Shown here: piece after piece, positions 47,110 through 57,152 of the stretch | Layout: every line of letters starts with the position of its first letter | Position numbering within the stretch: the first letter of the stretch is position 1 | Assembly (NCBI GenBank): GCA_027492485.1 | Contig: JAPUER010000003.1 | Location: 1 to 64,000 of the forward strand | DNA length: 64,000 nt | Direction: 5' to 3' | Source of the DNA: Betaproteobacteria bacterium | GTDB lineage: Bacteria > Pseudomonadota > Gammaproteobacteria > Burkholderiales > Casimicrobiaceae | Notes under the pieces: generated by a model | Databases searched by the model: none | Told to the model about the DNA's origin: nothing | Seen by the model: the letters and a program-made list of their open reading frames with translations, nothing else | Made by a program: the position numbers and the translations under genes

Positions 47110-49983
47110 ATGTCCGCCAACGCCACGGCCCGCCCCAGCGCCCTCGATTCCCTCGCCAAATCCTTTGAACCGAAAGCCATCGAAGCGAAGTGGTATCCGG
47201 TCTGGGAGCGCGCCGGTTATTTCGTCCCCAGCGGTGATGCGGCGAAGCCGGCCTACACCATCCAGTTGCCGCCGCCGAACGTCACCGGCACGCTGCACAT
47301 GGGCCACGCCTTCCAGCAGGCGCTGATGGACACGCTGATCCGCTATCACCGCATGAAGGGCGACAACACCAACTGGGTGGTCGGCACCGATCATGCGGGC
47401 ATTGCGACCCAGATCGTCGTCGAGCGCCAGTTGCAGGGGGAAGGCAGCTCGCGGCACGATCTTGGCCGCGACGAATTCACCCGCCGCGTCTGGCAATGGA
47501 AGGAGCAATCGGGCTCGACCATCACGCAGCAGATGCGGCGCCTGGGGGCGTCGGCAAACTGGGGCTACGCCGACGCCAGTGGCGCCAACCAGGGCTACTT
47601 CACGATGGACGACCACATGTCGAAGGGCGTGGTCGAAACCTTCGTGCAACTCTTCGAGCAGGGCCTCATCTATCGCGGCAAGCGCCTCGTGAACTGGGAT
47701 CCGGTGCTGCAATCGGCGGTGTCCGACCTTGAGGTAGAGTCGGTCGAACGCGAGGGCCACATGTGGCACATCCTCTACCCGTTCACCGACGGACCTATCG
47801 ATGGACCGGATGGTCCGATCCGAGGCATGCACATCGCGACGACGCGGCCCGAGACGATGATGGCCGACGGCGCGCTCGCCGTGCATCCCGAAGACGAGCG
47901 CTACAAGCATCTGCTTGGCAAGCGCGTCGACATTCCGCTGATGGGCCGCAGCATTCCGATCATCGCCGACGACTTCGTCGACCGCGAATTCGGCTCCGGC
48001 TGCGTCAAGATTACCGGCGCCCACGACTTCAACGACTACGCCTGCTCGCTGCGCCACAACCTGCCGCTGATCACCATCTTCACGCTCGACGCCCACGTCA
48101 ACGAGAACGGCCCGAAGGCCTATCAGGGCATGGACCGCTTTGTGGCGCGCAAGGCCGTGCTCAAGGACCTCGAGGCGCAGGGCTATCTCGAAAAAACCGT
48201 GCCGCACAAGCACATGGTCCCGGTGTGCGAACGCACCGGTCAGATCGTCGAGCCGATGCTGACCGATCAATGGTTCGTCGCGACCAGCAAGGCAACGCCG
48301 AAGCATCCGGGCGGACTCGCGGGCCGTGCGCTCGACGCCGTGGCGCGCGGCGACATCCGTTTCTTCCCCGAGCACTGGACGCAGACCTATAACCACTGGC
48401 TGCAGAACATCCAGGACTGGTGCATTTCGCGTCAGCTCTGGTGGGGCCATCAGATTCCGGCGTGGTATGACGCCGACGGCAAGGTGTACGTCGCGCGCAG
48501 CGAGGCCGACGCGCTCAAGCAGAGCGGCGGCAAGCCGCTCACGCGCGACCCCGACGTGCTCGACACCTGGTTCTCGTCGGCGCTGGTGTGCCACACGACG
48601 CTCGGCTGGCCCGATGGCGCGCGCTTCGAGAAGGACAGCGTGTATCTGCCTAGCAACGTGCTGGTGACCGGCAACGACATCATCTTCTTCTGGGTCGCTC
48701 GGATGATCATGATGACGCTGCACTTCACCGACCGCGTGCCGTTCCGCGACGTCTACATCAATGCTATGGTGCGCGACGCCGAAGGCAACAAGATGAGCAA
48801 GTCGAAGGGCAATGTGCTCGATCCGATCGACCTCGTCGACGGCATCGCGCTCGAGCCGCTGGTCGAGAAGTCGCTCAAGGGACTGATGCTCGAATCGCAC
48901 AAGGAGAAGGCCGAGAAGTACATCCGCAAACACTTCGCCGAGGGCATCCCGGCATATGGTGCCGACGCGGTGCGCTTCACGTTTGCTTCGCTCAGCAACA
49001 TGTCGATGACGCTCAATTTTGACCTGTCTCGCTGCGAGGGCTATCGCAACTTCTGCAACAAGCTGTGGAACGCGACGCGCTTCGTGCTGATGAACGTCGA
49101 GGGCACGGATTGCGGCATCAACGGCGGCGAACAGCAGCTCTCGTTCGTCGACCGCTGGCTGCTCGGCCGCCTGCAGTTCGCCAAGCGCGACATCGCCGAG
49201 GGCCTCGACAGCTACCGTTTCGACTTCGCGGCGAAGGCGCTGTACGAGTTCGTATGGGACGAGTACTGTGACTGGTACGTCGAGTGCGCCAAGGTGCAGA
49301 TTGCTGAGGCCGAAAAGGCCGGCAACGAGGCCGCGGCGCGCGGTACGCGCAGTGTGCTGGTGCGCGAACTCGAAGCAACGCTCAGGCTCGCGCATCCGGT
49401 CATGCCTTTCATCAGCGAGGAACTCTGGCAGACCGTAGCTCCGCTCGCCGGCAAGTCAGGCGCCTCGATCAGCACCCAGCCGTTCCCGAAGTTCGGTGCC
49501 GACCGCGTCAACGCCGAGGCGAACGCCAAGATGGCCGTGCTCAAGGAGCTTGTGACCTCGTGCCGCACGCTGCGCAGCACGATGAAGATCTCGCCGGCCG
49601 AACGCGTGCCGCTGATCATCGAACACAGCAAACCGGCCGACGCCGCGACGCTACACGAATTCGCACCCTACATCGCGGCGCTCGCGAAGCTCTCCGAGGT
49701 GCGCATTGTCGACACGCTGCCGGCCAACGACGCGCCGGTGCAGGTGGTTGGCGATTTCCGCCTGATGCTCGAGATCAAGGTCGATCCGGCGCAGGAACGT
49801 GCCCGTCTCGACAAGGAGATCGCACGGCTGACGGGCGAGGTCGCGAAGGCGACCGCCAAGCTCGGCAACCCGGCATTTGCCGACAAGGCCCCAGCCGCCG
49901 TCGTCGCCACCGAGCGCGAGCGGCTGACGGCGTTCAGCGCGACGCTGGAAAAGATCGCGGCGCAGCGCAGGAACCTCGGTTGA
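47110..49983 (+). CDS. valS: Valyl-tRNA synthetase
   Basis: This 957-residue class I synthetase has a HIGH motif as HMGH in [17 protein letters not shown] in [13 protein letters not shown], an editing domain with the [17 protein letters not shown] motif and a C-terminal coiled-coil arm ([17 protein letters not shown]). Full length, no defects seen. Confidence 0.98.
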   Translation: MSANATARPSALDSLAKSFEPKAIEAKWYPVWERAGYFVPSGDAAKPAYTIQLPPPNVTGTLHMGHAFQQALMDTLIRYHRMKGDNTNWVVGTDHAGIATQIVVERQLQGEGSSRHDLGRDEFTRRVWQWKEQSGSTITQQMRRLGASANWGYADASGANQGYFTMDDHMSKGVVETFVQLFEQGLIYRGKRLVNWDPVLQSAVSDLEVESVEREGHMWHILYPFTDGPIDGPDGPIRGMHIATTRPETMMADGALAVHPEDERYKHLLGKRVDIPLMGRSIPIIADDFVDREFGSGCVKITGAHDFNDYACSLRHNLPLITIFTLDAHVNENGPKAYQGMDRFVARKAVLKDLEAQGYLEKTVPHKHMVPVCERTGQIVEPMLTDQWFVATSKATPKHPGGLAGRALDAVARGDIRFFPEHWTQTYNHWLQNIQDWCISRQLWWGHQIPAWYDADGKVYVARSEADALKQSGGKPLTRDPDVLDTWFSSALVCHTTLGWPDGARFEKDSVYLPSNVLVTGNDIIFFWVARMIMMTLHFTDRVPFRDVYINAMVRDAEGNKMSKSKGNVLDPIDLVDGIALEPLVEKSLKGLMLESHKEKAEKYIRKHFAEGIPAYGADAVRFTFASLSNMSMTLNFDLSRCEGYRNFCNKLWNATRFVLMNVEGTDCGINGGEQQLSFVDRWLLGRLQFAKRDIAEGLDSYRFDFAAKALYEFVWDEYCDWYVECAKVQIAEAEKAGNEAAARGTRSVLVRELEATLRLAHPVMPFISEELWQTVAPLAGKSGASISTQPFPKFGADRVNAEANAKMAVLKELVTSCRTLRSTMKISPAERVPLIIEHSKPADAATLHEFAPYIAALAKLSEVRIVDTLPANDAPVQVVGDFRLMLEIKVDPAQERARLDKEIARLTGEVAKATAKLGNPAFADKAPAAVVATERERLTAFSATLEKIAAQRRNLG

Positions 49984-50055
49984 TCGCGCCGCGGGTTGGA
50001 GCGGTCACGCTGCCACGCCGACGCGGCCACTGTTCAGGCTGTCTGTGAGAAATCC

Positions 50056-50994
50056 TTGATCCATTGCCCATCGCGCCCCGCCATCCCGTTTGCGTTCGCC
50101 ACCATCGCGCTATCTGGCAGCGTCGACGCCGGGCGTTTGCAGCGTGGACGCGAGCGTCTCGGAGTGCTCGGCAGTCATGTCGACGACGGCGCCGATGCCA
50201 CGGCGCAATGGCGTTATTTCGCCGGTGACGACGGACAGCGACTGGCGTCGCTGCACAGTGCTCTGGTCGGCGCGGCGGACGTCGTGTTGTTCGCCCGCGG
50301 CGGCTATGGCTTGTCCCGCCTGTTGCATCGAATCGACTGGCAAGCGGTCGCGGCATCGCGCAAGGTGTTTTGCGGCTACAGCGACGTGACGGCCTTTTCG
50401 CTGGCGTCGCTGGCGTGTGCCGGCTACGTGACGTTCGCCGGGCCCGTCGCCGCCGGCGAGTTCGCGCAGACCGAAGACGAAGAAGCCCGAAACTACGCCG
50501 AACGACATTTTGTCGCACTGCTGTCGTCGGATCGCTATGTCTACCCGACGGCAACCAGCGACGTCGATCACGGCAGCGGCGTCGTGCAAGGGACGCTGTG
50601 GGGCACCAACCTGGCCATGGTCAGCCATCTGGTCGGCACGCCATACATGCCGCAGATCGACGACGGCATCCTGCTGCTGGAGGATATCGGCGAGGCGCCA
50701 TATCGTGTCGAGCGGATGTTCTGGCAGTTGAAGCACGCCGGCATCCTGGACCGTCAGCGCGCCATCATTCTCGGCGCCTTCACCGATTGTGAACCGGCGG
50801 CCGGCATGCGCTATCCCTACGCCATGGCGGAAGCGATCGAAACGCTGCGTGAAATCGCACCCTGCCCGGTGCTGACCGGCTTTCCGTTCGGCCACATCCC
50901 GGCCAAAGTCACGCTGCCAATCGGTGCTCCGGCAGAGATTGCAGTCAACGGATCGCAGTACACGCTGTCGGTGCGCGATTACTTTTCGCGCTGA
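50056..50994 (+). CDS. ldcA: LD-carboxypeptidase (LdcA/MccF family)
   Basis: This S66-family serine peptidase trims the terminal D-Ala from murein tetrapeptides. The nucleophile Ser is in FCGYSDVTAFSL, the catalytic Glu in LLLEDIGEAPYRVERM and the His in FPFGHIPAKVTLPIG. RGGYGLSRLL is also diagnostic. No ATG gives the usual N-terminus. TTG 50056, after GAGAA, is the best guess, with TTG 49996 as an alternative. MccF-type self-immunity proteins share this fold. Confidence 0.85.
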   Translation: MIHCPSRPAIPFAFATIALSGSVDAGRLQRGRERLGVLGSHVDDGADATAQWRYFAGDDGQRLASLHSALVGAADVVLFARGGYGLSRLLHRIDWQAVAASRKVFCGYSDVTAFSLASLACAGYVTFAGPVAAGEFAQTEDEEARNYAERHFVALLSSDRYVYPTATSDVDHGSGVVQGTLWGTNLAMVSHLVGTPYMPQIDDGILLLEDIGEAPYRVERMFWQLKHAGILDRQRAIILGAFTDCEPAAGMRYPYAMAEAIETLREIAPCPVLTGFPFGHIPAKVTLPIGAPAEIAVNGSQYTLSVRDYFSR

Positions 50995-51015
50995 CCGGCG
51001 GGCGGGCTACCTCAG

Positions 51016-51612
51016 TCAGGCGAGGAAGATTCGGTAGAGGTGCCCGGCATGGCTGCCGAACGCGGCCGGCTTGGTGAACGCTTCGACAAACACGCCGCCG
51101 TTGGCCAGGATGACGCGCTGCGAAGGCAGATTGTCGGTGTCGGTGGTGATATCGATATGCGGTAGGCCCAGATCGCGAACTTCCGGCAGCATCTGCGCCA
51201 GCGCTTGTGTGGCATGGCCACGGCGGCGCTTCCACGGTACCACCGAGTAACCGATGTGACCGAGCACATGCGCTGGCAGCGCCGTCGTGCCGGGCTGCCA
51301 GCGCACGCTGATGCTGCCGCAGAACGGCGCCTCGGGATTGTCATCCCACATCCAGCGATTGAAGCCGGGGATGCGTTTGACCTGACTGCCATCGGGCAGC
51401 GTTACCAGCGGGCCCTTCGCTTCACGGTCCTCCATGCTTTCGATGAAGCGCAGCGGATCGGCGTCGATACGGGCAAGAATCTCCCACGCCGCGATTGCGC
51501 CGCGTACGTTGTCGGGCGAGTAGCCGTTGCGTAGCGCCGCGACGTAGGCGGGCAGGCGATCAAGCGTGGGCGGGACGATGTGCATGGCGGTCGCGGTCGG
51601 TTGCTCGTCCAC
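51016..51612 (-). CDS. GNAT-family N-acetyltransferase
   Basis: This protein of up to 198 residues starts at GTG 51612, while ATG 51585 gives nine fewer. The acetyl-CoA fold is visible in LGHIGYSVVPWKRRRGHATQAL, the R/Q-x-x-G-x-G/A loop. Acceptor substrate is unknown. It lies right after another GNAT gene, probably co-transcribed. Confidence 0.88.
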   Translation of the reverse strand: MDEQPTATAMHIVPPTLDRLPAYVAALRNGYSPDNVRGAIAAWEILARIDADPLRFIESMEDREAKGPLVTLPDGSQVKRIPGFNRWMWDDNPEAPFCGSISVRWQPGTTALPAHVLGHIGYSVVPWKRRRGHATQALAQMLPEVRDLGLPHIDITTDTDNLPSQRVILANGGVFVEAFTKPAAFGSHAGHLYRIFLA

Positions 51613-51615
51613 GAT

Positions 51616-52098
51616 CTATTTCGCGGCGAGCGCGGCGAGGGAATCGCCCGTCGTGCGCACGATGCGCCAGTCCGGCAGGATCTTCGCGCCCATCGCTTCA
51701 TAGAAATCGATCGACGGCTGGTTCCAGTCGAGCACGCTCCACTCGAAGCGCCCGCAGTCGCGCTGGACCGCGATCTGCGCCAGCCGGACCAGCAGCGCCT
51801 TGCCATAGCCTTTGCCGCGGCATTCGGGCTTCACGTAGAGGTCTTCGAGGTAGAGCCCGCGACGGCCGAGGAAGGTAGAAAAGTTGTGGAAGAACAGCGC
51901 AAAACCCACGGCGCGGCCATCTTCCTTCGCCATGATGCATTCGATCACCGCCTTCGGGCCGAACAGTTCACGCTCGAAGTCCGCCGGCGTACTGACCATC
52001 AGGTGCTCCAGCTTTTCGTAGACGGCGAGTTCGCGGACAAGCGCTTCGATATCGCGAACATCGTCGCGGGTGGCGGGGATGATGGCAAATGTAGTCAT
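51616..52098 (-). CDS. GNAT-family N-acetyltransferase
   Basis: This 160-residue protein from ATG 52098 contains LYLEDLYVKPECRGKGYGKAL, the acetyl-CoA binding loop, and WNQPSIDFYEAMGA. The pattern is close to diamine/thialysine acetyltransferases. Upstream codons up to 52191 read into a palindromic repeat and are not used. Confidence 0.92.
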   Translation of the reverse strand: MTTFAIIPATRDDVRDIEALVRELAVYEKLEHLMVSTPADFERELFGPKAVIECIMAKEDGRAVGFALFFHNFSTFLGRRGLYLEDLYVKPECRGKGYGKALLVRLAQIAVQRDCGRFEWSVLDWNQPSIDFYEAMGAKILPDWRIVRTTGDSLAALAAK

Positions 52099-52131
52099 AC
52101 ACAAATGATAACGAAACAAATCAGCAAGTCG

Positions 52132-52168
52132 CCCCTGCAACGCAGGGGAGATGTCGGCACCCCCGACA
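52132..52168. repeat. Paired short hairpins
   Basis: CCCCTGC-AAC-GCAGGGG (52132-52148) is followed by TGTCGG-CACCC-CCGACA (52152-52168). This is a compact two-stem unit between the GNAT and ferritin-like genes, of the dispersed REP-like kind. Confidence 0.6.
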
Positions 52169-52340
52169 GAGGGGTTGGTGGTGTGACGCAAGCGTAACGC
52201 CGACTCGGATTTCCCCGCCGTCGCTGCGCGACACCTTGCCTACGATGCAGGGGAGGCTTTCGGTGCGCGTAAAACCGGATGCGGGCCGTATGCGTAAGGC
52301 TTGGCGTCAACAACTGTTCCCCACGCACAAGGAGTGCAAC

Positions 52341-52922
52341 ATGAAAGCGATCGTCATTGGCGAGGCGCTGTCGCGCCGCAATTTTCTGGCTACCACCGCA
52401 ACGCTTTCCGCGGGCACCGTGGCGCTGCTTGCCGGCAACAGCGCGCTGGCGCAGGGCATGGCGGGCAATACGGCGGCCGACGTCGGCATCCTCAACGTCG
52501 CGCTTGGCCTTGAGCACGAAGCGATCAATGCCTATCAACTCGGCGCCGGCAGCGGCCTGCTGCAGAAACCGGTGCTCGATATCGCGGTGTCGTTCCAGTC
52601 GCACCACAAGGCGCATCGCGACGCGCTGATCGCCACCATCCAGAAGCTTGGCGGCAAGCCGGTCGAGGAGAAGAAGCTCGACGACTACGCTAAGGCGCTG
52701 AACGCCGCCGCGCTGAAGAATCAGGGCGACGTGCTCGACCTCGCGGCCCGCCTCGAACTCGGTGCAACCAATGCTTACGTCGGCGTGATCCCGTCGTTCA
52801 AGGACACCGCGCTGGCCAAGGTCGCAGCCCGCCTCGCCGCCGACGAAACCATGCATTGGACCATCTTGACCAACGCGCTCGGCCGCCCGCTGCCCGCGAT
52901 GGCGCTTTCGTTCGGCGCGTAA
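52341..52922 (+). CDS. Tat-exported ferritin-like protein
   Basis: This 193-residue protein has a twin-arginine signal (LSRRNFLATTATLSAGTVAL, cleavage near ALAQ). The mature part is a ferritin-like four-helix bundle with acid/His residues in LGLEHEAINAYQ, SHHKAHRDAL, ARLELGATNAY and ADETMHWTIL. AAGGAG lies before the ATG. Export folded with a metal site is likely. The substrate and role are not known. A terminator and a cytochrome c gene follow. Confidence 0.88.
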   Translation: MKAIVIGEALSRRNFLATTATLSAGTVALLAGNSALAQGMAGNTAADVGILNVALGLEHEAINAYQLGAGSGLLQKPVLDIAVSFQSHHKAHRDALIATIQKLGGKPVEEKKLDDYAKALNAAALKNQGDVLDLAARLELGATNAYVGVIPSFKDTALAKVAARLAADETMHWTILTNALGRPLPAMALSFGA

Positions 52923-52942
52923 TCCTCCGCGCTCTCCCCGTT

Positions 52943-52984
52943 GGACGGTCGCATGCGCAAGGCGTATCGAGCCGTCCTTTTTTT
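52943..52984 (+). terminator. Terminator after the ferritin-like gene
   Basis: GGACGG and CCGTCC form a 6-bp stem with a partly paired loop, followed by seven T. Confidence 0.75.
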
Positions 52985-53006
52985 GGTCTGAATTGTCGGA
53001 GTCATC

Positions 53007-53378
53007 ATGTCGTTGTGCCGTCGTCGCCCGCAGGTGATCGCCGTCGTAGCGCTCGCGACGCTTGTGCAATCGCCCACCCACGCCGACGCCACGCGCGGCA
53101 AGACGCTTTACGAAGATCGCTGCGTTGGCTGTCACAGCGTCAACAGCAATCGCGTCGGCCCCGCGCATAAGGGCGTGGTCGGTCGCAAGGCAGGCGGCGT
53201 GAAAGACTTCGACTATTCGCCCGCGCTGCAAACCAGCAAGATCGTGTGGGACGTCGCGCTGCTGCAGCAATGGCTCAGCAACCCCGAAGCCCTGATCCCG
53301 GGACAGCGTATGGGCTATTCAGTGGATGAGGCAAAAGACCGGCTGGATTTGGCGGAGTATTTGGCGACGTTGCAATAA
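53007..53378 (+). CDS. Periplasmic c-type cytochrome
   Basis: This 123-residue class I cytochrome has a signal peptide (VIAVVALATLVQSPTHA), the haem site CVGCH at residues 39-43 and an axial Met in PGQRMGYSV. It resembles mitochondrial-type cytochrome c. It could pass electrons to or from the neighbouring ferritin-like protein, but the two are separated by a terminator. Confidence 0.92.
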   Translation: MSLCRRRPQVIAVVALATLVQSPTHADATRGKTLYEDRCVGCHSVNSNRVGPAHKGVVGRKAGGVKDFDYSPALQTSKIVWDVALLQQWLSNPEALIPGQRMGYSVDEAKDRLDLAEYLATLQ

Positions 53379-53401
53379 GCTCAACAAATCTCGCCGCGGG
53401 G

Positions 53402-53501
53402 CGTAGGGTGGGCAACTTGTTTACCCACGCGTCAAGCTGATTACCATCCTGTCGTTTGGGGACCATGGTGCACGCGTGGGCAACGAGTTACCCACCCTAC
53501 G
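53402..53501. repeat. Long inverted repeat (GTAGGGTGGGCAAC type)
   Basis: Arms at 53402-53432 and 53472-53501, both with CGTAGGGTGGG...CCCACGCGT, are imperfect reverse complements. It lies between the convergent cytochrome and YbaK genes. Confidence 0.8.
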
Positions 53502-53528
53502 AAACTGCGCGGGTCTATCGGCCAGTGG

Positions 53529-54008
53529 CTATGCGCGCACCACTCCGATCCGCGCACCGCTCAACCGCTGCAACTCCTCCGTCGCAATCTCAAACATCGC
53601 ATGCGGCGTTCCGCCTGCCGGGAAAACGCTGGCGAAGCGGAACAGGTCTTCGTCCATGACGATGGTGCCGGGTTTGGCGTGGGCAACGGGCGGTACGCCG
53701 CCGATGGCGTAGCCGGTTTGTTCGCGCACGAAATTGGCGTCGGCTTTGGCGAGCGTGATGCCTGTGAGGGCGGTGACTTTTTTCTCGTCGACGCGATTGG
53801 CACCACTGGTGATGACGAGCACCGAGGTGCCGTCAGCGGCGTTTCTGAAGATGATGCTCTTGGCGATCTGCGCGACGTCGCACTTGAGCAGTGCGGCGGC
53901 TTCGGCGGCGGTTCGACCGGGATGTTCGAGCTCGATGACTCGAGCTGCGCTGCCGTGGACGGCGAGCCAGTCCTGGACTTTTTGGGCGGAGGGGGAGAGG
54001 GTGGGCAT
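53529..54008 (-). CDS. YbaK/EbsC-family aminoacyl-tRNA deacylase
   Basis: This 159-residue protein has the editing-domain fold that hydrolyses mischarged tRNA. It shows VAQIAKSIIFRN with the conserved Lys, VLVITSGANRVDEKKV, TGYAIGGVPPVAH and FRFASVFPAGGTPHAMF. Members differ in substrate (Cys-tRNAPro, Ala-tRNAPro and others), which is not decided here. Confidence 0.93.
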   Translation of the reverse strand: MPTLSPSAQKVQDWLAVHGSAARVIELEHPGRTAAEAAALLKCDVAQIAKSIIFRNAADGTSVLVITSGANRVDEKKVTALTGITLAKADANFVREQTGYAIGGVPPVAHAKPGTIVMDEDLFRFASVFPAGGTPHAMFEIATEELQRLSGARIGVVRA

Positions 54009-54069
54009 TGATGAAACTGCGGTGGCGTTTCGGTCAATGCTAGCGTGGTGTTGTATGGGTAGTGCTCAC

Positions 54070-54133
54070 TGTGGGAGCGGTATCACCGCGACCGCTGTAA
54101 TGCCAGCACAGTCGCGGTGATACCGCTCCCACA
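54070..54133. repeat. REP doublet (23-bp perfect inverted repeat)
   Basis: The arms 54070-54092 and 54111-54133, starting TGTGGGAGCGGTATCACCGC, are exact reverse complements. It lies between rhlE and ybaK and may act as a transcript end. Confidence 0.85.
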
Positions 54134-54140
54134 AAGGCCG

Positions 54141-55697
54141 TTAGCTCGCGACGGCTTCTGCGGTTTGCTCCGGCTCTGCCACGGGTTCCGCGACTGGCAC
54201 ATGCCGCACCGGTGCCTTGAGCAGCACGCAGACTTCGCGCATGGCGCGACGGCCGACGGCGGCGTTGCGACCACCACGCGCGCCACGGGCGCTGGGCGCG
54301 ATCGGCTGATCGGGGTTCAGGTCGTAGTGCGATTTGTCGCGCGGACCGCGATCGCTGTTCGGGCGCGGCTCGGTCATCGAGCGGCGCACTTCGCCGCCTT
54401 CGCGCGGCTCGCGACGCGGGCCGTAGCGATCGCCGTAGCGCGACAGGTCCGGCATCGGCTGCTCGCCGAGCTTGCGCTTGATGAGCTTTTCGATTTCGGC
54501 GAGCAGCTTGCCGTCGTCGGGCGACACGAACGAAATCGCCGTGCCGCTAGCGCCGGCGCGACCGGTGCGGCCGATGCGGTGCACGTAATCTTCGGCGACG
54601 AACGGCAGCTCGTAGTTCACCACCGTCGGCAGTTGATCGATGTCGAGGCCGCGCGCGGCGACGTCGGTGGCGACGAGGATGCGCGTGCTGCCGTTCTTGA
54701 AGCCGTCGAGCGCCTTGATGCGTTCTTCCTGCGACTTGTCGCCGTGGATGGCATCAGTGGCGAAACCGTCGCGCGCCAGCTCGCGTGCGAGGCGGGCCGT
54801 TTGCAATTTGGAGCGCGAGAAGACCAGCACCTGCGTGAGGTTCTGCGAGTTCACCAGATGACCGAGCAGGCGGCGCTTGTCGTCGCCGTGCACGCGGAAC
54901 ATCTGCTGCGCGACGTTGGCGGCGGATTCGTTGCGGCGCGCAACTTCGATCAAGGTCGGCGCCTTCAGCATGCGGTCGGCGAGCTTCTTGATCTCGTCGG
55001 AGAAGGTGGCGGAGAACAACAAACTCTGCCGCTTCTCGGGCAGCATGCCGATGATGCGCACGATGTCGGGGATGAAGCCCATGTCGAGCATGCGGTCGGC
55101 TTCGTCGAGCACCAGCACTTCGACCTGATTCAGCGCCAGATTCTTCTGCTCGATGTGGTCGAGCAGGCGGCCCGGCGTGGCGACCAGGATTTCGACGCCG
55201 GCGCGCACCGCGGCTTTCTGTTCCTTGATGTCGACGCCGCCGAACACGACGGTGGAGCGCAGACCGGTGTGTTTGGCGTAGGTCTCGACCGATTCTTCGA
55301 TCTGAATTGCCAGCTCGCGCGTCGGCGCCAGCATCAGCGCGCGCACCGGATGGCGCGCGGGCGATGGCGAGGTGTTGGCATGCTTGAGCATGCGGTTCAG
55401 GATCGGCAGCGTGAACGCGGCCGTCTTGCCGGTGCCGGTCTGGGCGCCGCCCATGACGTCGAGTCCGGCGAGCACGACCGGAATCGCCTGTGCCTGGATC
55501 GGCGTCGGTTTGACGTAACCGGCATCAGTCACCGCGCGCAGGATCGGTTCGGCGAGGTTGAGGCGGGCGAAGGTAATCGCGTCGGCGTCGACGGCTGCTG
55601 GCGTCGCTGCGTCGGAGGTCGGCTGGAGCGGCGCCGCGAGTTCGGTACCGGACGCGACGGTCGTCGTCGCGTCGCTGGAAAGGGAGTCGATGGTCAT
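54141..55697 (-). CDS. rhlE: DEAD-box RNA helicase RhlE
   Basis: This 518-residue helicase has AQTGTGKTAAFTLPIL, PTRELAIQIEE, VLDEADRMLDMGF, LFSATFSDEI, ARGLDIDQLP and HRIGRTGRAG. The C-terminal ~110 residues are Arg/Gly/Pro-rich but much shorter and less repetitive than those of the helicase at 19714. Role is probably in ribosome maturation and RNA turnover. Confidence 0.94.
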   Translation of the reverse strand: MTIDSLSSDATTTVASGTELAAPLQPTSDAATPAAVDADAITFARLNLAEPILRAVTDAGYVKPTPIQAQAIPVVLAGLDVMGGAQTGTGKTAAFTLPILNRMLKHANTSPSPARHPVRALMLAPTRELAIQIEESVETYAKHTGLRSTVVFGGVDIKEQKAAVRAGVEILVATPGRLLDHIEQKNLALNQVEVLVLDEADRMLDMGFIPDIVRIIGMLPEKRQSLLFSATFSDEIKKLADRMLKAPTLIEVARRNESAANVAQQMFRVHGDDKRRLLGHLVNSQNLTQVLVFSRSKLQTARLARELARDGFATDAIHGDKSQEERIKALDGFKNGSTRILVATDVAARGLDIDQLPTVVNYELPFVAEDYVHRIGRTGRAGASGTAISFVSPDDGKLLAEIEKLIKRKLGEQPMPDLSRYGDRYGPRREPREGGEVRRSMTEPRPNSDRGPRDKSHYDLNPDQPIAPSARGARGGRNAAVGRRAMREVCVLLKAPVRHVPVAEPVAEPEQTAEAVAS

Positions 55698-55781
55698 TGC
55701 ACAAATTTTACGCGATTCTTGCGCTGCAACACGCGTGATTTTGGCTCGCGAAGCCGCATCCAGTCGTGGATGGCTGGCGAA

Positions 55782-55898
55782 TGGCTTTTTGCGTTCTGCG
55801 TTGATAATCGGTCGCTACAGCACGAAACTTAAGAAAGTCGAGATAACAAGAAAATACGATGTAACGTATGTCCCACCTGCATTGTCTCTATAAAGCCA
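55782..55898. repeat. 117-bp palindromic element, copy 8
   Basis: The left end is TGGCTTTTTG and the right end TAAAGCCA. AGTCGA begins at 55836, 54 bp in. Its last base directly abuts the stop codon of the LysR gene. The right arm is the most diverged of the eight. Confidence 0.75.
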
Positions 55899-56816
55899 TT
55901 AAAGCGCCGTCGGCGCAGTCCCCAGTTTCATCGCCGTCGGCAACGCGGCGGCCAAAAAATCGAAGACGACGCGAATGCGCGGACTCCCGTGCAGTTCGCG
56001 GTGAGTGGTCAGCCACACCGGCAGCGGCGGGATCGCGAGGCTGGGCAGGAGCCGCACCAGCGCCGCGTCGCGCTGCGCCAGCCAAGTGCTGGTGAAGCCG
56101 ATGCCGAGGCCCGCGCGCACGGCTTCCCAATGCAGGATGTGATCGTCGCTGCGCAGCGCAAAGTGCTCGCGCGTCACCGCCGCGCCGAGCCGACGGAAAC
56201 CAAGCAGCATCGAGTCGTCGCTGTCAAAACCGATCAACCGGTGCGCCAGCAAATCGGTGGCCTGTGTCGGCGCGCCTGCATGCTCGATGTAGCGCTTGTG
56301 CGCGAACGCACCGATGCCTGCCTCCCCCAGTTTGCGCGCGATCAGGCTGGCCTGCGTTGGCTGCACCATGCGGATGGCGATGTCGGCCTCGCGGCGCAGC
56401 AGGTTCTTCACCTCGTTGCTGGTGACCACTTCAATCTGGATGTCCGGCGCCACGTCGCGCAGTTGCAGCAGCAGCGGCGGCAGCGCGAAGGCCGCCACCA
56501 CCTGGCTCGCCGTCAGCCGCACGCTGCCACGTGCCAGCGGTTCGCTGCCGGACAGTGCGCGCGACAGTGCATCGGCGCTGCTTTGCATGCCCCGTGCATG
56601 CTCGGCAATCGCACGTGCCTGCGCAGTCGGCACTAGCCCGCGACCGGTGCGCTCGAACAGGCTCACGCCCAGTTGCTGCTCCAGCGCGTCGATGTGCCGG
56701 CCGAGCGTGGGTTGCGCCTGCTTGAGCACGCGTGCGGCGCCGAGCAGACTGCCGTGTTCGATGACCGCCAGAAAGGATGGCAGCAGTGACCAGTCGAACG
56801 GCGGCGATTTCGTCAT
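55899..56816 (-). CDS. LysR-family regulator
   Basis: This 305-residue regulator has the HTH LLGAARVLKQAQPTLGRHIDALEQQ and an effector domain with SLIARKLGEAGIGAFAHKRYI. It is divergent, with a 336-bp gap, from the epimerase-like gene at 57153, its most likely target. Confidence 0.93.
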   Translation of the reverse strand: MTKSPPFDWSLLPSFLAVIEHGSLLGAARVLKQAQPTLGRHIDALEQQLGVSLFERTGRGLVPTAQARAIAEHARGMQSSADALSRALSGSEPLARGSVRLTASQVVAAFALPPLLLQLRDVAPDIQIEVVTSNEVKNLLRREADIAIRMVQPTQASLIARKLGEAGIGAFAHKRYIEHAGAPTQATDLLAHRLIGFDSDDSMLLGFRRLGAAVTREHFALRSDDHILHWEAVRAGLGIGFTSTWLAQRDAALVRLLPSLAIPPLPVWLTTHRELHGSPRIRVVFDFLAAALPTAMKLGTAPTAL

Positions 56817-57152
56817 GGGCGCTCTGCGGCTTCGTTTGCGTCGCTTTTCATGCGGCAGATTTGGTCACGGACATGCTCACGGTGCGGTTTTCGCGTCGAT
56901 CGGGACCGATGAACATGGTCGACTGCCGCGCGAATCGAGGCACCCGGCGCGGCAATGGCGAGCAATTGCGAGCATTGGCAACGACAAGCTGGAGCGAAAG
57001 ACGCTGCGCCGGGCCCAAAGTGTATGCAATGTCGCATAACAACAATACAGTTATATGTAATTGTTTTATACCTCAAGCCGCCGAACAATTCCGCTTTGCA
57101 GCACTTGGCAGCACCTGGCAGCAAGGGCGCACGAGCGACGAAAGGATTCGGC

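Noticed and set aside
47050-49395. Long minus-strand frame opposite valS
   Set aside because: A shadow of the valS coding sequence. Its composition is that of antisense GC-rich DNA.
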